DNA of 64,000 bases, taken from Igneacidithiobacillus copahuensis (GTDB lineage Bacteria > Pseudomonadota > Gammaproteobacteria > Acidithiobacillales > Acidithiobacillaceae). The stretch covers positions 23,432 through 87,431 of the forward strand of contig NZ_JAAXYO010000033.1 in the NCBI RefSeq assembly GCF_018854015.1, given 5' to 3'. The translations under genes and the position numbers were made by a program. Of the stretch, positions 16,856 through 25,633 are shown one piece after another; position 1 is the stretch's first letter, and each line of letters starts with the position of its first letter. The notes beneath the pieces were generated by a model that saw only the letters and a list, made by a program, of their open reading frames with translations, searched no databases and was not told the DNA's origin.

Positions 16856-17988
16856 GCGCCACCCCAGGCATGATGGTGACCATGCCCCGTATGCTCCGCA
16901 GCCTTTTGGCCAGGCAGCAAAACGTGCACACCGGCATAGACCCGGGCCGGCACCGGGTCAATGATCTGAGCATTCGCTGGCAGACCAGAAATCACGGCTG
17001 TCTGACCATCTTCCCAGAGCACCTGCACCGGCGTTGCCTCGACTATGCCCTTAGGTGCCTGGTAGACGAAATTCCCGCTGCTTCCCTGCTGCACTGCCGC
17101 CACCGGCAGGGTCATGGCCTGCGCGACCCGCTGCACGGGTAGACGGACCTCCACATATTCGCCAGGCCAGAGAGTTGCGTTGGCATTGTCTGCCTGCGCC
17201 TGTACGCTGACCGTCGCCGAAGTCGCGGCTACGCTATTGTCGATGACCTGCAGCGTGGCGGCAGCCAGGGTCTTGTCCTGCTTTTCATCCTGGACGAGCA
17301 GTTTCCAGGCCTGATCCTTGCCCCGACGCGCCGCCCCCAGCAGACTCTGGGGAATCTGGAAATTGATGCCAATGGGGCTGATCTGGTTGATGCTTGCCAG
17401 TTGCGTCTGATTCGCCACCACCAGATTGCCCGGCTTGACCAATGCCATGCCGATGCGCCCGCTGATCGGCGCGGTGATGCGCGTATACCCCAGGGTGATC
17501 ACTGCCTGCTGCACGGCCGCCGCATCGGCGGCCACCTGCGCCTGACTCGCCTGCGCCTGGGACACCGCCTGCGCAAAGCTTTGCTTGGTGATGAAATCTT
17601 TTTCCACCAAGGGGCGATCCTGTTCTACCAAAGTCTGGTTGTAGCGCGCCGTGGCCTGGGCTGCGGCGAGGTTGGCCCGTGCCTGGGCCAGGGTGGCGGC
17701 CGCCTGGGCTGGGTTGATGGTGAAGAGCGTCTGGCCCTGCTGAACCATCCCGCCCTGGGTAAAGGACAGACTGGCGAGCTGGCCCGAGGTCTGCGGGATG
17801 ATCGTTACCGTCTGCAGGGGCGTTACCGTACCCAGAAAACTTTGGTAATGGACCATATCCTGCAGCTTGGGCTGGACCAGTGTCACCTGCACGGGCGGCG
17901 GCCCGCCCCGTTCAGTCTTCTGGCAGGCGGTCAGAATCACTGGCAAGAACAGGATCAGGGTGATAGCGCCCCAGCGATGTGCTTTCAC
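16852..17988 (-). CDS. RND efflux periplasmic adaptor (membrane fusion protein), lipoprotein
   Basis: This 378-residue adaptor connects the pump to the outer-membrane channel. A lipoprotein signal peptide ends at LTAC (Cys22). Lipoyl/barrel-sandwich segments (GTVTPLQTVTIIPQTSGQL and ITAPISGRIG) flank an Ala/Gln-rich alpha-hairpin (about 105-180), followed by beta-barrel and membrane-proximal domains. The C-terminus ends in a histidine-rich tail (HTGHGHHHAWGGA), unusual for a multidrug adaptor and suggestive of metal binding. The gene overlaps both neighbours by 4 bases (tolC-like upstream, pump downstream), which indicates one operon. Confidence 0.93.
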   Translation of the reverse strand: MKAHRWGAITLILFLPVILTACQKTERGGPPPVQVTLVQPKLQDMVHYQSFLGTVTPLQTVTIIPQTSGQLASLSFTQGGMVQQGQTLFTINPAQAAATLAQARANLAAAQATARYNQTLVEQDRPLVEKDFITKQSFAQAVSQAQASQAQVAADAAAVQQAVITLGYTRITAPISGRIGMALVKPGNLVVANQTQLASINQISPIGINFQIPQSLLGAARRGKDQAWKLLVQDEKQDKTLAAATLQVIDNSVAATSATVSVQAQADNANATLWPGEYVEVRLPVQRVAQAMTLPVAAVQQGSSGNFVYQAPKGIVEATPVQVLWEDGQTAVISGLPANAQIIDPVPARVYAGVHVLLPGQKAAEHTGHGHHHAWGGA

Positions 17989-19412
17989 GGTTGTGTTGCT
18001 CCTACGGGCATGCCCACGGCCTGACTCAACTGCGCCAGCGCCACGTAGCTGTTGACGAGATTGGCGATGAGGGTATAGCGGGACTGGGCCAGGGTGGAGT
18101 CGGCCTGCAGCACATCCTGGATGGTCGCCTGCCCCACCTTGTACTGCGCCAGGACCACTTCGAGGGCCTTGCGGGCGTTGGCAAGGCTGCTGGACGCACC
18201 CGGATAGGCCGCGAGATCGCCCTGAAAGCCATGGTAGTCCTGCCAGATGCTGGCCATGGTACTGTTGCGTGTCGTCGCCAGGGTATCCGCATCCTGCCGC
18301 GCCGTGGCCTCGGCTTCGCGCACGGCATAGTGATTGTTGAAGCCGGTGAAGAGCGGGACGGTCAGGGTCAGGCCCACACTCCAGGTGTCGCCCGGCTGAA
18401 AACCACTCTGAAACTGATAGCCGTAGGAACCTGTCACCCCGAGGCTGGGCAAGCCCTGGGCCTGGGCCGAACGCACATTGGCCCGGGCGACGGCGACTTG
18501 GGCGCGCGCCTGCTGCAGGGCGGGATTTGCCGTTTCCGCCGCGTGCATCAGGGTCTCGACGCCGCTGCGCAGAGCGCTTGGCGGCGGACTATCCGGGCCG
18601 AGAGGGCTGATGTGAATGACGCTACTCGCCGGTAAACCCAGACTACTGGACAGGGTACCCTCCGCACTGCGCACGGTCTGCTCCTGCGTCGCGTACGTAG
18701 ACTGAGCGCTAGCCAGGGATGCGCGTGCCTGATAGAGGTCGCCAATGGTAGCCTGCCCCGCCTGATGCAATACCTCGGCGGCCTCCAGGGCCTTTTGATT
18801 TTCTGCCACCGTCTTGGCGTCTGCCGCCAGCAGGGCCTGGTCCCCCAGAAGCTGGTAATAGGCTTGGGTCACCGTAAAGATCACCGTCTGCAGGGTCTGA
18901 TTCTGCGTGTACCCCGCCACCCACTCCTGCGCACGGGCGGCATCGGTCTTGGCCGCGCGCAGACCGAAGTCCCAAAGGGTATAGCTCAGACTGAGACTGG
19001 GTATGGCGATGTTGCGAGCCGGCACGCTGAAACCGGCGGTGGATACCGCCTGCCGACGTGAGGCATTGGTGCTGAGAGTGACCGTGGGCAGCCAGGCACT
19101 CTCTGCGACGCCCAGAGCAGCTGCCTGGGCGCGCAGCGCTTCCCAGGCAGAGGCGGTTTGCGGATTGTGGGCGAGGGCCCAGGCGCTCAGCTCAGGGAGG
19201 GTCCAGGTCCGATCCGCCAGCGCCGCTGGCCAGTCTTGCGAGCTTGGCAGGGCGGGAAGCTGCTGTGCCGCTCCTTTCCACGCCTGTCCCGGGTACTGCG
19301 GCAAGTCACTGTCGGTGTAGAAAGGATCGTCAAAGACCACGCCGATCCCCGCCTGCGCGGCCCCACTTAGCAAGAAGAGGCTGGAGAATATCCACTGCCA
19401 ACGCATTGCCAT
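17985..19412 (-). CDS. TolC-family outer-membrane efflux channel
   Basis: This is the outer-membrane factor of the tripartite pump. From the ATG at 19412 it has 475 residues. The frame is open further upstream, but MAMRWQWIFSSLFLLSGAAQA is a clear signal peptide, so I start there (19406 is an alternative ATG). Two related OEP repeats follow, each long helical and Ala/Gln-rich, with segments such as WDFGLRAAKTDAARAQ and TVPLFTGFNNHYAVREAEA. The last helix ends near VALAQLSQAVG. It is the first gene of the efflux operon and is divergent from the Spy-like gene across about 195 bases. Confidence 0.93.
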   Translation of the reverse strand: MAMRWQWIFSSLFLLSGAAQAGIGVVFDDPFYTDSDLPQYPGQAWKGAAQQLPALPSSQDWPAALADRTWTLPELSAWALAHNPQTASAWEALRAQAAALGVAESAWLPTVTLSTNASRRQAVSTAGFSVPARNIAIPSLSLSYTLWDFGLRAAKTDAARAQEWVAGYTQNQTLQTVIFTVTQAYYQLLGDQALLAADAKTVAENQKALEAAEVLHQAGQATIGDLYQARASLASAQSTYATQEQTVRSAEGTLSSSLGLPASSVIHISPLGPDSPPPSALRSGVETLMHAAETANPALQQARAQVAVARANVRSAQAQGLPSLGVTGSYGYQFQSGFQPGDTWSVGLTLTVPLFTGFNNHYAVREAEATARQDADTLATTRNSTMASIWQDYHGFQGDLAAYPGASSSLANARKALEVVLAQYKVGQATIQDVLQADSTLAQSRYTLIANLVNSYVALAQLSQAVGMPVGATQP

Positions 19413-19489
19413 GTCATCTCTAGCTAAAAATTCGCCGTAGTATCGACGATTTTGGCTGGTAACGCAGCTATCCTGGCCCGCGCAAATTG

Positions 19490-19525
19490 TGTACGTCTGT
19501 AACGATGTACGTTGATTTTTGTAAG
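19490..19525. promoter_or_regulatory. Tandem TGTA direct repeats in the divergent efflux/sensor promoter region
   Basis: The spacer between the tolC-like and Spy-like genes contains three consecutive 8-base units that begin with TGTA (at 19490, 19498 and 19506). The outer two share TGTACGT exactly, and a fourth TGTAAG lies at 19520. Tandem direct repeats are what OmpR-family response regulators bind, and a gene for such a regulator lies 0.6 kb away. The 8-base period is shorter than the usual 10-11 bases, which weakens the case. No convincing -35/-10 was found for either direction. Confidence 0.35.
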
Positions 19526-19607
19526 AATTTTTCACTGGCTTCGAAAGCGGCTGCGCGCGTAGGCTGTTCACCGAGCGATAGAGCTCGTTTTTCGGAGGTA
19601 CCCGATT

Positions 19608-20120
19608 ATGCGCAAGACACTATTTTCCCTTTTCACCCTGTCGGCTTTGGCGTTGGCCCCGATGGCCAGCATGGCGGCAGACATGCCACCGCCAGACCAT
19701 GCACCCATGCAGCGCCCGATGCACGGGGGCCCTCGCGCCGAGTGGATGAAAAATGCCCCAGTCCCCATGCTCATGCCCATCGTCTGGCGTCACGCCATCG
19801 AACTCAAACTCACCCCGCAGCAGGAATCGCAATTGGAGACCTGGCGCAAGGACCAGAAGGCGCAGTGGGAAACGAAACGGCAAACCATGGAGAGTCATAA
19901 CCACGCACTGCAGACCGCTCTCCTGCGCGGTGAGACAGGCAGCGCCCTGAAGCCACTGGAAGACGCCGTACTGGCCGATCATCAGGCCATGCTGCAACGC
20001 GGCATCGCCCAGGTCGACTTTGTCCATAAGTTGCTGAACGCGGAACAATGGCAGAAAGTAACGGCAATCTATGCGAAGATGGAAAAAGGTCCAAAGTGGG
20101 GAGGATGGCACAAACCGTGA
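19608..20120 (+). CDS. Spy/CpxP-like periplasmic protein
   Basis: The 170-residue product has a signal peptide (MRKTLFSLFTLSALALAPMASMAA). A Met/His/Pro-rich stretch follows at about 25-50 (DMPPPDHAPMQRPMHGG). The remainder is a helical domain with the LTPQQ motif (LKLTPQQESQLETW), resembling the Spy/CpxP/LTXXQ family. Such proteins are periplasmic chaperones or damp a sensor kinase, and some bind metals. The gene is followed by the response regulator with a 16-base overlap and then by the kinase, which suggests that it tunes this two-component system. The Met/His-rich segment hints at copper or silver, but this is inference. GGAGG precedes the ATG. Confidence 0.75.
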   Translation: MRKTLFSLFTLSALALAPMASMAADMPPPDHAPMQRPMHGGPRAEWMKNAPVPMLMPIVWRHAIELKLTPQQESQLETWRKDQKAQWETKRQTMESHNHALQTALLRGETGSALKPLEDAVLADHQAMLQRGIAQVDFVHKLLNAEQWQKVTAIYAKMEKGPKWGGWHKP

Positions 20121-20845
20121 GTAGCAATGCCCGCATCTTGTTGGTGGATGACGACGCCAAGCTGCGCGCCATTCTGACGCGATACCTGGAGTCGCAGGGC
20201 TACACGGTACATGGCGCCGCTTCGGCGGCGCAGATGGACCGTTTGCTGGAGCGGGAGCGCTACGATCTCCTGCTCCTCGATGTGATGATGCCCGGCGAGG
20301 ACGGCTTCCAGATTTGTGAGCGTTTACGTCAGCAGGAATCTATCTTACCAATCATCATGCTCACCGCTCGGGGCGATCTCGATGATCGCATCCAGGGCCT
20401 GTCCATCGGCGCCGATGACTACGTCGCCAAGCCCTTTGAGCCGGCAGAATTGCTGGCGCGGATCGGCGCGGTGCTGCGCCGCAGTCAGGACAGCGGCACG
20501 GTCGAGCCCAGCCCCGGCGCCATCGATTTTGGTCCGTTTCATCTCGCTCTCGATTATCGCCGCCTGTACCGGGGCAAACAGGAAATCACCATCACCGAAA
20601 CCGAGTTTGCCCTGCTTCGCGCCCTCGCCGAGCATCCTTGGCAAACCCTGTCGCGGGACAAACTCCTCGGCATGATCCATGGCCATAGTGAGGACATCCC
20701 AGGCCCTCGCGGCATCGATGTCTTTGTCTCCCGCCTGCGCCGGCTGATCGAAGATGACTCGAGCAAACCCCGCTATCTGCAGACGGTCTGGGGGCGTGGC
20801 TATGTCTTTGTTCCCGACGCGGGGAGCCCGGACAAACCCGCGTGA
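20105..20845 (+). CDS. OmpR-family response regulator
   Basis: This is a 246-residue transcription regulator. Its receiver domain (about 8-125) has acidic pocket VDDD, phosphoacceptor Asp59 in LLLLDVMMPGEDG, and Thr/Lys switch residues in IIMLTARG and VAKPFEP. A winged-helix domain follows (about 140-235), ending in YLQTVWGRGYVFVPD. I start at the ATG at 20105 (MAQTVSSNARILLVDDD), which lies inside the 3' end of the Spy-like gene. The stop overlaps the GTG start of the kinase gene. In detail it resembles OmpR itself. Likely targets are its own operon and the divergent efflux operon. Confidence 0.95.
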   Translation: MAQTVSSNARILLVDDDAKLRAILTRYLESQGYTVHGAASAAQMDRLLERERYDLLLLDVMMPGEDGFQICERLRQQESILPIIMLTARGDLDDRIQGLSIGADDYVAKPFEPAELLARIGAVLRRSQDSGTVEPSPGAIDFGPFHLALDYRRLYRGKQEITITETEFALLRALAEHPWQTLSRDKLLGMIHGHSEDIPGPRGIDVFVSRLRRLIEDDSSKPRYLQTVWGRGYVFVPDAGSPDKPA

Positions 20846-22107
20846 AATTCTGGCGTCTCTGGTCCGATACCCTCTTTGGACGGATCTTTTTGCTGATAGG
20901 CGCACTGCTGCTAGCCAGTCAGTTTGCGGTCTACTGGTATTTCACCATCTATCTGGGCAACCCCCAGGCGCGTCACTTGGCACAAAATTGGGCGCAGATC
21001 CTGACCCTCAGCAGCGCCCTGGATGTCGGCGAGGCGGAATGGCTGGCCCCGCGCTTGGCCAAGATCGGCATCGCCTTTTTTCCTATCGACGAAATGGAGG
21101 GCCATCCGCCCCGCAACCCAATCCTGCGTAATGCTGCGCGTCTGTTGAGCGGAATGGGTTGGCCCGATGCCCAGGTACAGGTCGACAATAAGCATCATCT
21201 GCTGTGGATCGATCCCGACCCCCACAGCCATGTCGCCGTTGCCATGCCCATTCCCAAACCACCACCGGGGCCGTCACCACAGTGGTTCAAGCTCAGCGCC
21301 ATCCTCCTGCTGTCGTTGCTGGGGGCCTACCTCATCGTGCATCAGATTACCGGTCCGTTGCGCCGCCTGGTGCAAGGTCTCAACGCCAGTCGTGGTCGCG
21401 AGGGGCCGGTGGTATTGCCGGTAGAGGGACCGGAAGATATCAAGCATCTGGCGGGCGAACTGAACAGTGCCCTGCGCGAACGCCATGAACTGGCGGAAGA
21501 ACGGGAGATGGTCCTGCTCGGCGTTTCTCACGACCTGCGCACGCCCTTGACGCGGATGCGCATGCTCGCCGAGTTTCTCCCCAAGGAGGCGGCAGATCTG
21601 CAGAAAGATCTGGTCGACAATCTGTGGGAAATGGACGAAATCCTGCATCAGTTTCTCGATTACGCCCGCAGTGGACGCGAAGAATTGGCCGAAGAGATCG
21701 ATCTGATCGCTTTCCTGCGCCATTTTGTCGAATCGCAGGGTGACGATGTGCTTCTGCAGAAGCCGGAATGCGAAAGCCTCTATCTCTCTATCACTCCGGT
21801 GGCGCTGCGCCGCGTCCTGCAGAACCTGGTGGAAAATGCCCGCCGCCACGGGCGGCCCCCTATCGAGATCCGCGTCGCTCAAGAGGCCGGTTCCGCGAGT
21901 ATCGAGGTCCGCGATCATGGCAACGGCATCTCGGCGGAAAAACTGGCTCAGCTTGGCAAGCCTTTCGCACTGGCCGGGCGGGGCGGCGGCACCGGACTGG
22001 GCATTGCCATCGTGCAGCGTATCCTGCAACGTCTCGGGGGCCGCATCGAGTTCCGCAACGCCCCCGAAGGCGGCTTACGGGTGCGCTTCACCCTGCCCTT
22101 GCGCTGA
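20842..22107 (+). CDS. EnvZ-like sensor histidine kinase
   Basis: This 421-residue inner-membrane kinase starts with GTG overlapping the regulator stop. Helices at about 12-35 and 148-168 flank a periplasmic domain of about 110 residues. That domain carries several His residues (NKHHLLWIDPDPHSH at about 116-130). A HAMP linker (about 168-220) follows, then the dimerisation helix with phosphoacceptor His230 (LLGVSHDLRTPLTRMRM). The ATPase domain has the N box LVENARRHG and G boxes DHGNGI and GGGTGLGIAIV. Its 3' end overlaps the convergent small gene by 33 bases. The signal is unknown, and metal or envelope stress fits the neighbours. Confidence 0.95.
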   Translation: MKFWRLWSDTLFGRIFLLIGALLLASQFAVYWYFTIYLGNPQARHLAQNWAQILTLSSALDVGEAEWLAPRLAKIGIAFFPIDEMEGHPPRNPILRNAARLLSGMGWPDAQVQVDNKHHLLWIDPDPHSHVAVAMPIPKPPPGPSPQWFKLSAILLLSLLGAYLIVHQITGPLRRLVQGLNASRGREGPVVLPVEGPEDIKHLAGELNSALRERHELAEEREMVLLGVSHDLRTPLTRMRMLAEFLPKEAADLQKDLVDNLWEMDEILHQFLDYARSGREELAEEIDLIAFLRHFVESQGDDVLLQKPECESLYLSITPVALRRVLQNLVENARRHGRPPIEIRVAQEAGSASIEVRDHGNGISAEKLAQLGKPFALAGRGGGTGLGIAIVQRILQRLGGRIEFRNAPEGGLRVRFTLPLR

Positions 22108-22440
22108 GGCTGCCTGCCGCGGACAGAGTTTGCGCAACTCCTGCAGCTCCTTGGGGTCGAGTTTTTGCCAGGCAATGTTGCCACAGCGGCCTTCAATCGC
22201 TCCCTCGATGGTACCCTGCTGGGAGATGCCGGGAGCGACGACAAAATCCGGCACCGAAACCACGCTACCGGTAGGGCTTACCGACTGCAGCGCCGTCGCC
22301 GAACTGGCGGTTTTGGCAACCGGCGCAGGACCCGCCGGATGCAGCCACAGAAAGAAAAATCCCACCAAGACGATGATGGCGAGAATCACGATGATCACCG
22401 CCATCCACGATGCCTTGCTGTTTGCGTCCGTGCTCATCAT
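22075..22440 (-). CDS. Small single-helix membrane protein, unknown function
   Basis: The 121-residue product has a short cytosolic N-terminus, one membrane helix (about 12-33, MAVIIVILAIIVLVGFFFLW) and a probably periplasmic tail. The tail has two cysteines (GRCGNIAW and LRKLCPRQ) that could form a disulfide. No family is recognised. It converges on the kinase gene and overlaps its last 33 bases. It lies 21 bases downstream of uvrD on the same strand, so it may be read from the uvrD transcript direction. Codon use is like its neighbours, and the ordered domain layout supports a real gene. Confidence 0.6.
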   Translation of the reverse strand: MMSTDANSKASWMAVIIVILAIIVLVGFFFLWLHPAGPAPVAKTASSATALQSVSPTGSVVSVPDFVVAPGISQQGTIEGAIEGRCGNIAWQKLDPKELQELRKLCPRQAASAQGQGEAHP

Positions 22441-22461
22441 CTACACCCCCCGTGCTTCTCT

Positions 22462-24588
22462 TCAGGATAGTCTTTCCAGACTCACGATGCCCAGGGCCAG
22501 CCATTTGCTGCCGGAGCTGAACTGAATCTGTACCCGTCCCTGGCGTCCACCGCCCTCATAATCCAGTACCGTCCCCTCACCAAAAACCGGGTGACGGATG
22601 CGCCCACCCAACGGGTAGGGGCAATCGCTGCGCCCACCGCTCGAAGCCGATAGAGCAGGCGCCAGCGGTCGGCTGATGCGCGCGCGCGGGCGCAGCTCTT
22701 CGATTTCCTCTGCCGGTAGCTCGCGCAAGAAGCGCGACGCCAAGGCCAAACGCTCCGCGCCATGCAGCCGCCGGCTCTCGGCGTGACAGAGAACGAGCTG
22801 CTGCATGGCGCGGGTCATGCCCACATAGCAGAGGCGCCGTTCCTCGGCCAGACCGGCAGGGTCTTCCAAGCTACGTTGATGCGGAAAGAGCCCTTCCTCC
22901 AGCCCAACGAGAAAGACCTGGGCAAATTCCAGCCCCTTGGCACTGTGCAGGCTCATTAACTGCACCGCATCTTCCCAAGCCTCGGCCCCGCCTTCCCCCG
23001 CCTCGAGGGCAGCATGGGTGAGAAATTCGCTGAGTATATCGCCGGGTACGGGACTCAGTTCACGCAGGCCCTCGGAGCCATCCTGCAGGGCAAAACTGCG
23101 CGCTGCATTGATCAGCTCTTCCAGGTTTTCCAAACGTCCTTCGCCACGATCGCCATCCCGCGCATGCCAATCGCGCAGGGGAACCTGCTCCAGGACCAGA
23201 CGCACCTGCTCATCTAGCTCCTGGTGGGTGCAGGCTTCTGCCAGGCGATCGATGAGGGTGAGAAAGGCATTGAGCTTGGGCTGCGCCATCTCTCCGGCGG
23301 CCTGCCAGAGCGAAATGCCGCGCTCGCGGGCAAGACTGCGCAGGCGTTCGAGGGTGACAGCGCCAATACCGCGCGCCGGCACATTGACCACCCGCTCGAA
23401 GGCGGCGTCGTCGTGGCGCTGCAGGACCAGACGCAGATAGGCGAGGACGTCCTTGACCTCGGCACGCTCGAAAAAGCGCAGGCCACCATAGACCCGATAA
23501 GGCACGCCGGCACGCAGGAGATGTTCTTCAAAGGGTCGCGACTGGGCATTGGAGCGATAGAGGATGGCACAGTCCTCGCGCTTGCCGCCCGCCGCCACCC
23601 ACTGCTCGATGCGACCGACCACAAAACGGGCCTCATCTTCTTCGTTGTAGGCGCGATAGAGCTGCACCGGGGCGCCCTCGCTGCGTTCCGTCCACAGGGT
23701 CTTGCCGAGGCGGTCGTGATTCTGCGCGATGACGGCATTGGCCGCTGCCAGAATGGGCGCTGTAGAACGGTAGTTCTGTTCCAGGCGGATCAGCCGGGCA
23801 CCGGGAAAATCGCGCTGAAAGCGAAAGAGGTTTTCGACTTCGGCACCACGCCAGGCATAGATCGACTGGTCATCATCGCCAACCACGAAGAGATTCTGAT
23901 GCCCCTCCGCCAGCCGCCGCAGCCATTGATATTGCACGGCATTGGTGTCCTGGAACTCATCCACCAGAACCTGCTGAAACCGCTCCTGATACTGGGCAAG
24001 AAGGGGAGCATCGTTCCACAGGCGCAGGGCATAGAGCAGCAGGTCGGCAAAATCCAAGGCTCCAGCGCGCTCGCGCAGCAACTCGTAGCGCTGATAGATC
24101 TCCAATAGCTGCGGCGGCACCGAACGCTCGCCAGCGAGCTCCTGCGGCCCGAGGCCGCTGTCCTTCCAGCGACTGATGCGCCCGGCGACCTGCCGCGCCG
24201 GCCAGTGTTTATCGTCCAGCTGCAGCTCCCGCACGGCACGCCGCACCAGACGCTGGCTATCGTCCGCGTCGAGGACGACAAACTGCTCGGGCAGATCGAC
24301 CAGCTCGTGGTGCATCCGCAGCAGGCGATGCGCAATGCCATGAAAGGTTCCCATCCACAAGCCACGCAGATCCATGTCGAGCATGGCCGCGAGACGCTCG
24401 CGCATGGCCCGCGCCGCCTTGTTGGTGAAGGTCACCGCGAGGATCTGTCCTGGATAGAGGCCGTCTTCCAGCAAATGGGCGATACGGCTGGTGAGCACGC
24501 GCGTTTTCCCGGAACCCGCGCCCGCCAGAACCAGTGCCGGCCCCGGTGCCAGCAGCACTGCCTCCCGCTGCCGCTCGTTTAGTTCCAT
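22462..24588 (-). CDS. uvrD: UvrD/PcrA-type DNA helicase
   Basis: This is a superfamily 1A 3'-5' DNA helicase acting in nucleotide excision and mismatch repair. I use the ATG at 24588 (MELNERQREAVLLAPGPALV, 708 residues). Walker A is AGAGSGKT (22-29), with VDEFQDTN, GDDDQSIYAWRGA, LEQNYRS and the motif VI region RLCYVGMTRAMQQL also present. The C-terminal RIRHPVFGEGTVLDYEGGG plus WLALGIVSLERLS is the Tudor-like module typical of UvrD and PcrA and absent from Rep. It is divergent from the cbpA-type gene with about 100 bases between them. Confidence 0.95.
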   Translation of the reverse strand: MELNERQREAVLLAPGPALVLAGAGSGKTRVLTSRIAHLLEDGLYPGQILAVTFTNKAARAMRERLAAMLDMDLRGLWMGTFHGIAHRLLRMHHELVDLPEQFVVLDADDSQRLVRRAVRELQLDDKHWPARQVAGRISRWKDSGLGPQELAGERSVPPQLLEIYQRYELLRERAGALDFADLLLYALRLWNDAPLLAQYQERFQQVLVDEFQDTNAVQYQWLRRLAEGHQNLFVVGDDDQSIYAWRGAEVENLFRFQRDFPGARLIRLEQNYRSTAPILAAANAVIAQNHDRLGKTLWTERSEGAPVQLYRAYNEEDEARFVVGRIEQWVAAGGKREDCAILYRSNAQSRPFEEHLLRAGVPYRVYGGLRFFERAEVKDVLAYLRLVLQRHDDAAFERVVNVPARGIGAVTLERLRSLARERGISLWQAAGEMAQPKLNAFLTLIDRLAEACTHQELDEQVRLVLEQVPLRDWHARDGDRGEGRLENLEELINAARSFALQDGSEGLRELSPVPGDILSEFLTHAALEAGEGGAEAWEDAVQLMSLHSAKGLEFAQVFLVGLEEGLFPHQRSLEDPAGLAEERRLCYVGMTRAMQQLVLCHAESRRLHGAERLALASRFLRELPAEEIEELRPRARISRPLAPALSASSGGRSDCPYPLGGRIRHPVFGEGTVLDYEGGGRQGRVQIQFSSGSKWLALGIVSLERLS

Positions 24589-24688
24589 ACCTGCCTTACC
24601 GTGCCGGTGACTTGAAAAAACACCTCTGCGCCCCCACAGTCGCATCAGGTTCATCAGATGCCATCGCGGCATGATACGGGGGGTTCCC

Positions 24689-25630
24689 TTGGAATACAAA
24701 GACTACTACCAGATCCTGGGGGTAGCGCGTGACGCCGACGCGGACGCGATCAAATCCGCGTATCGAAAGATGGCGCGCAAATATCACCCGGACGTGAGTA
24801 AGGAGGCCAATGCCGAGGACCGCTTCAAGGACCTGCAAGAGGCCTACGAGGTACTGAAAGATCCGGAAAAGCGCCGCGCCTATGATCAGCTCGGCAGCAA
24901 TTGGCAAGCGGGGCAGGATTTTCGTCCGCCGCCCGGCTGGGAACATTTTGCCGGCGGCTTTGGCGGCGGTGCGAATCCCAATATGGGCGGCTTCAGCGAC
25001 TTCTTCGAGGAGCTCTTTACCCAGCAGGGGCGCCGCAGCTCACGCGGTGGTGCACCCTTTCGTATGCGCGGGGAAGACAGCGAAGCGGAGATCCAGATTC
25101 CCCTGGAGGACGTCTTCCATGGGGCAAAGCGAGAGATTTCTCTGGAAGTGCCCGTACTCGGCCCGGACGGACGCATGCACCGCGAACGCCGCCAGCTCAG
25201 CGTCAAGATTCCCGCGGGCATCGCTGAGGGCCAGCGCCTGCGGATAGCCGGGCAGGGACAGTCCGGCCAGGGGGGCGGTCCCAATGGCGATCTCTACCTG
25301 CGGGTGCGCTACGCAGCACATCCGCAATTTCGTGCCGAGGGAAAGGATTTGTACCTCGACCTGCCTATTAGTCCGTGGGAGGCGGTACTGGGTGCCTCAG
25401 TATCGGTACCTACCCTGGATGGGCAGCTTCGGGTGAAGGTCCCGGCCAGCAGCAGTAGCGGACAGAAATTGCGACTCGGGGGCAAGGGATTGCCAGAGAG
25501 CAAGGGCGGCAAGGCCGGCGACCTCTACGCGGTTCTCCAGATCGTTGTCCCCAAAGAAGTCAGTGCAGCGGAGAAGGAGCTATGGGAAAAGCTCGCGACA
25601 GAAAGTCGTTTTCAGCCGCGGAATGATTGA
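24689..25630 (+). CDS. cbpA: DnaJ-class co-chaperone, CbpA type
   Basis: This J-domain protein stimulates DnaK. The best start is the TTG at 24689, giving MEYKDYYQILGV as in CbpA proteins (313 residues), with a GGGGGG tract just upstream. An ATG at 24671 is in frame and would add six residues. The J-domain is 1-70 with HPD at 33-35, and a Gly/Phe-rich linker spans about 80-120. Two C-terminal substrate-binding domains follow without the Cys-rich zinc domain of true DnaJ. Escherichia coli CbpA also binds DNA, which cannot be judged here. Its stop is 3 bases from the stop of the convergent GGDEF gene. Confidence 0.92.
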   Translation: MEYKDYYQILGVARDADADAIKSAYRKMARKYHPDVSKEANAEDRFKDLQEAYEVLKDPEKRRAYDQLGSNWQAGQDFRPPPGWEHFAGGFGGGANPNMGGFSDFFEELFTQQGRRSSRGGAPFRMRGEDSEAEIQIPLEDVFHGAKREISLEVPVLGPDGRMHRERRQLSVKIPAGIAEGQRLRIAGQGQSGQGGGPNGDLYLRVRYAAHPQFRAEGKDLYLDLPISPWEAVLGASVSVPTLDGQLRVKVPASSSSGQKLRLGGKGLPESKGGKAGDLYAVLQIVVPKEVSAAEKELWEKLATESRFQPRND

Positions 25631-25633
25631 CAC

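Noticed and set aside
15608..16873. A 421-codon open frame opposite the RND pump gene
   Set aside because: The pump is conserved along its full length, and the antisense product is Gln/Gly/His-rich without domain or start signal.
24645..24660. CTGATGA on the minus strand ahead of uvrD, as in a hammerhead ribozyme core
   Set aside because: There is no matching GAAA segment or stem arrangement, so the 7-base match is chance.
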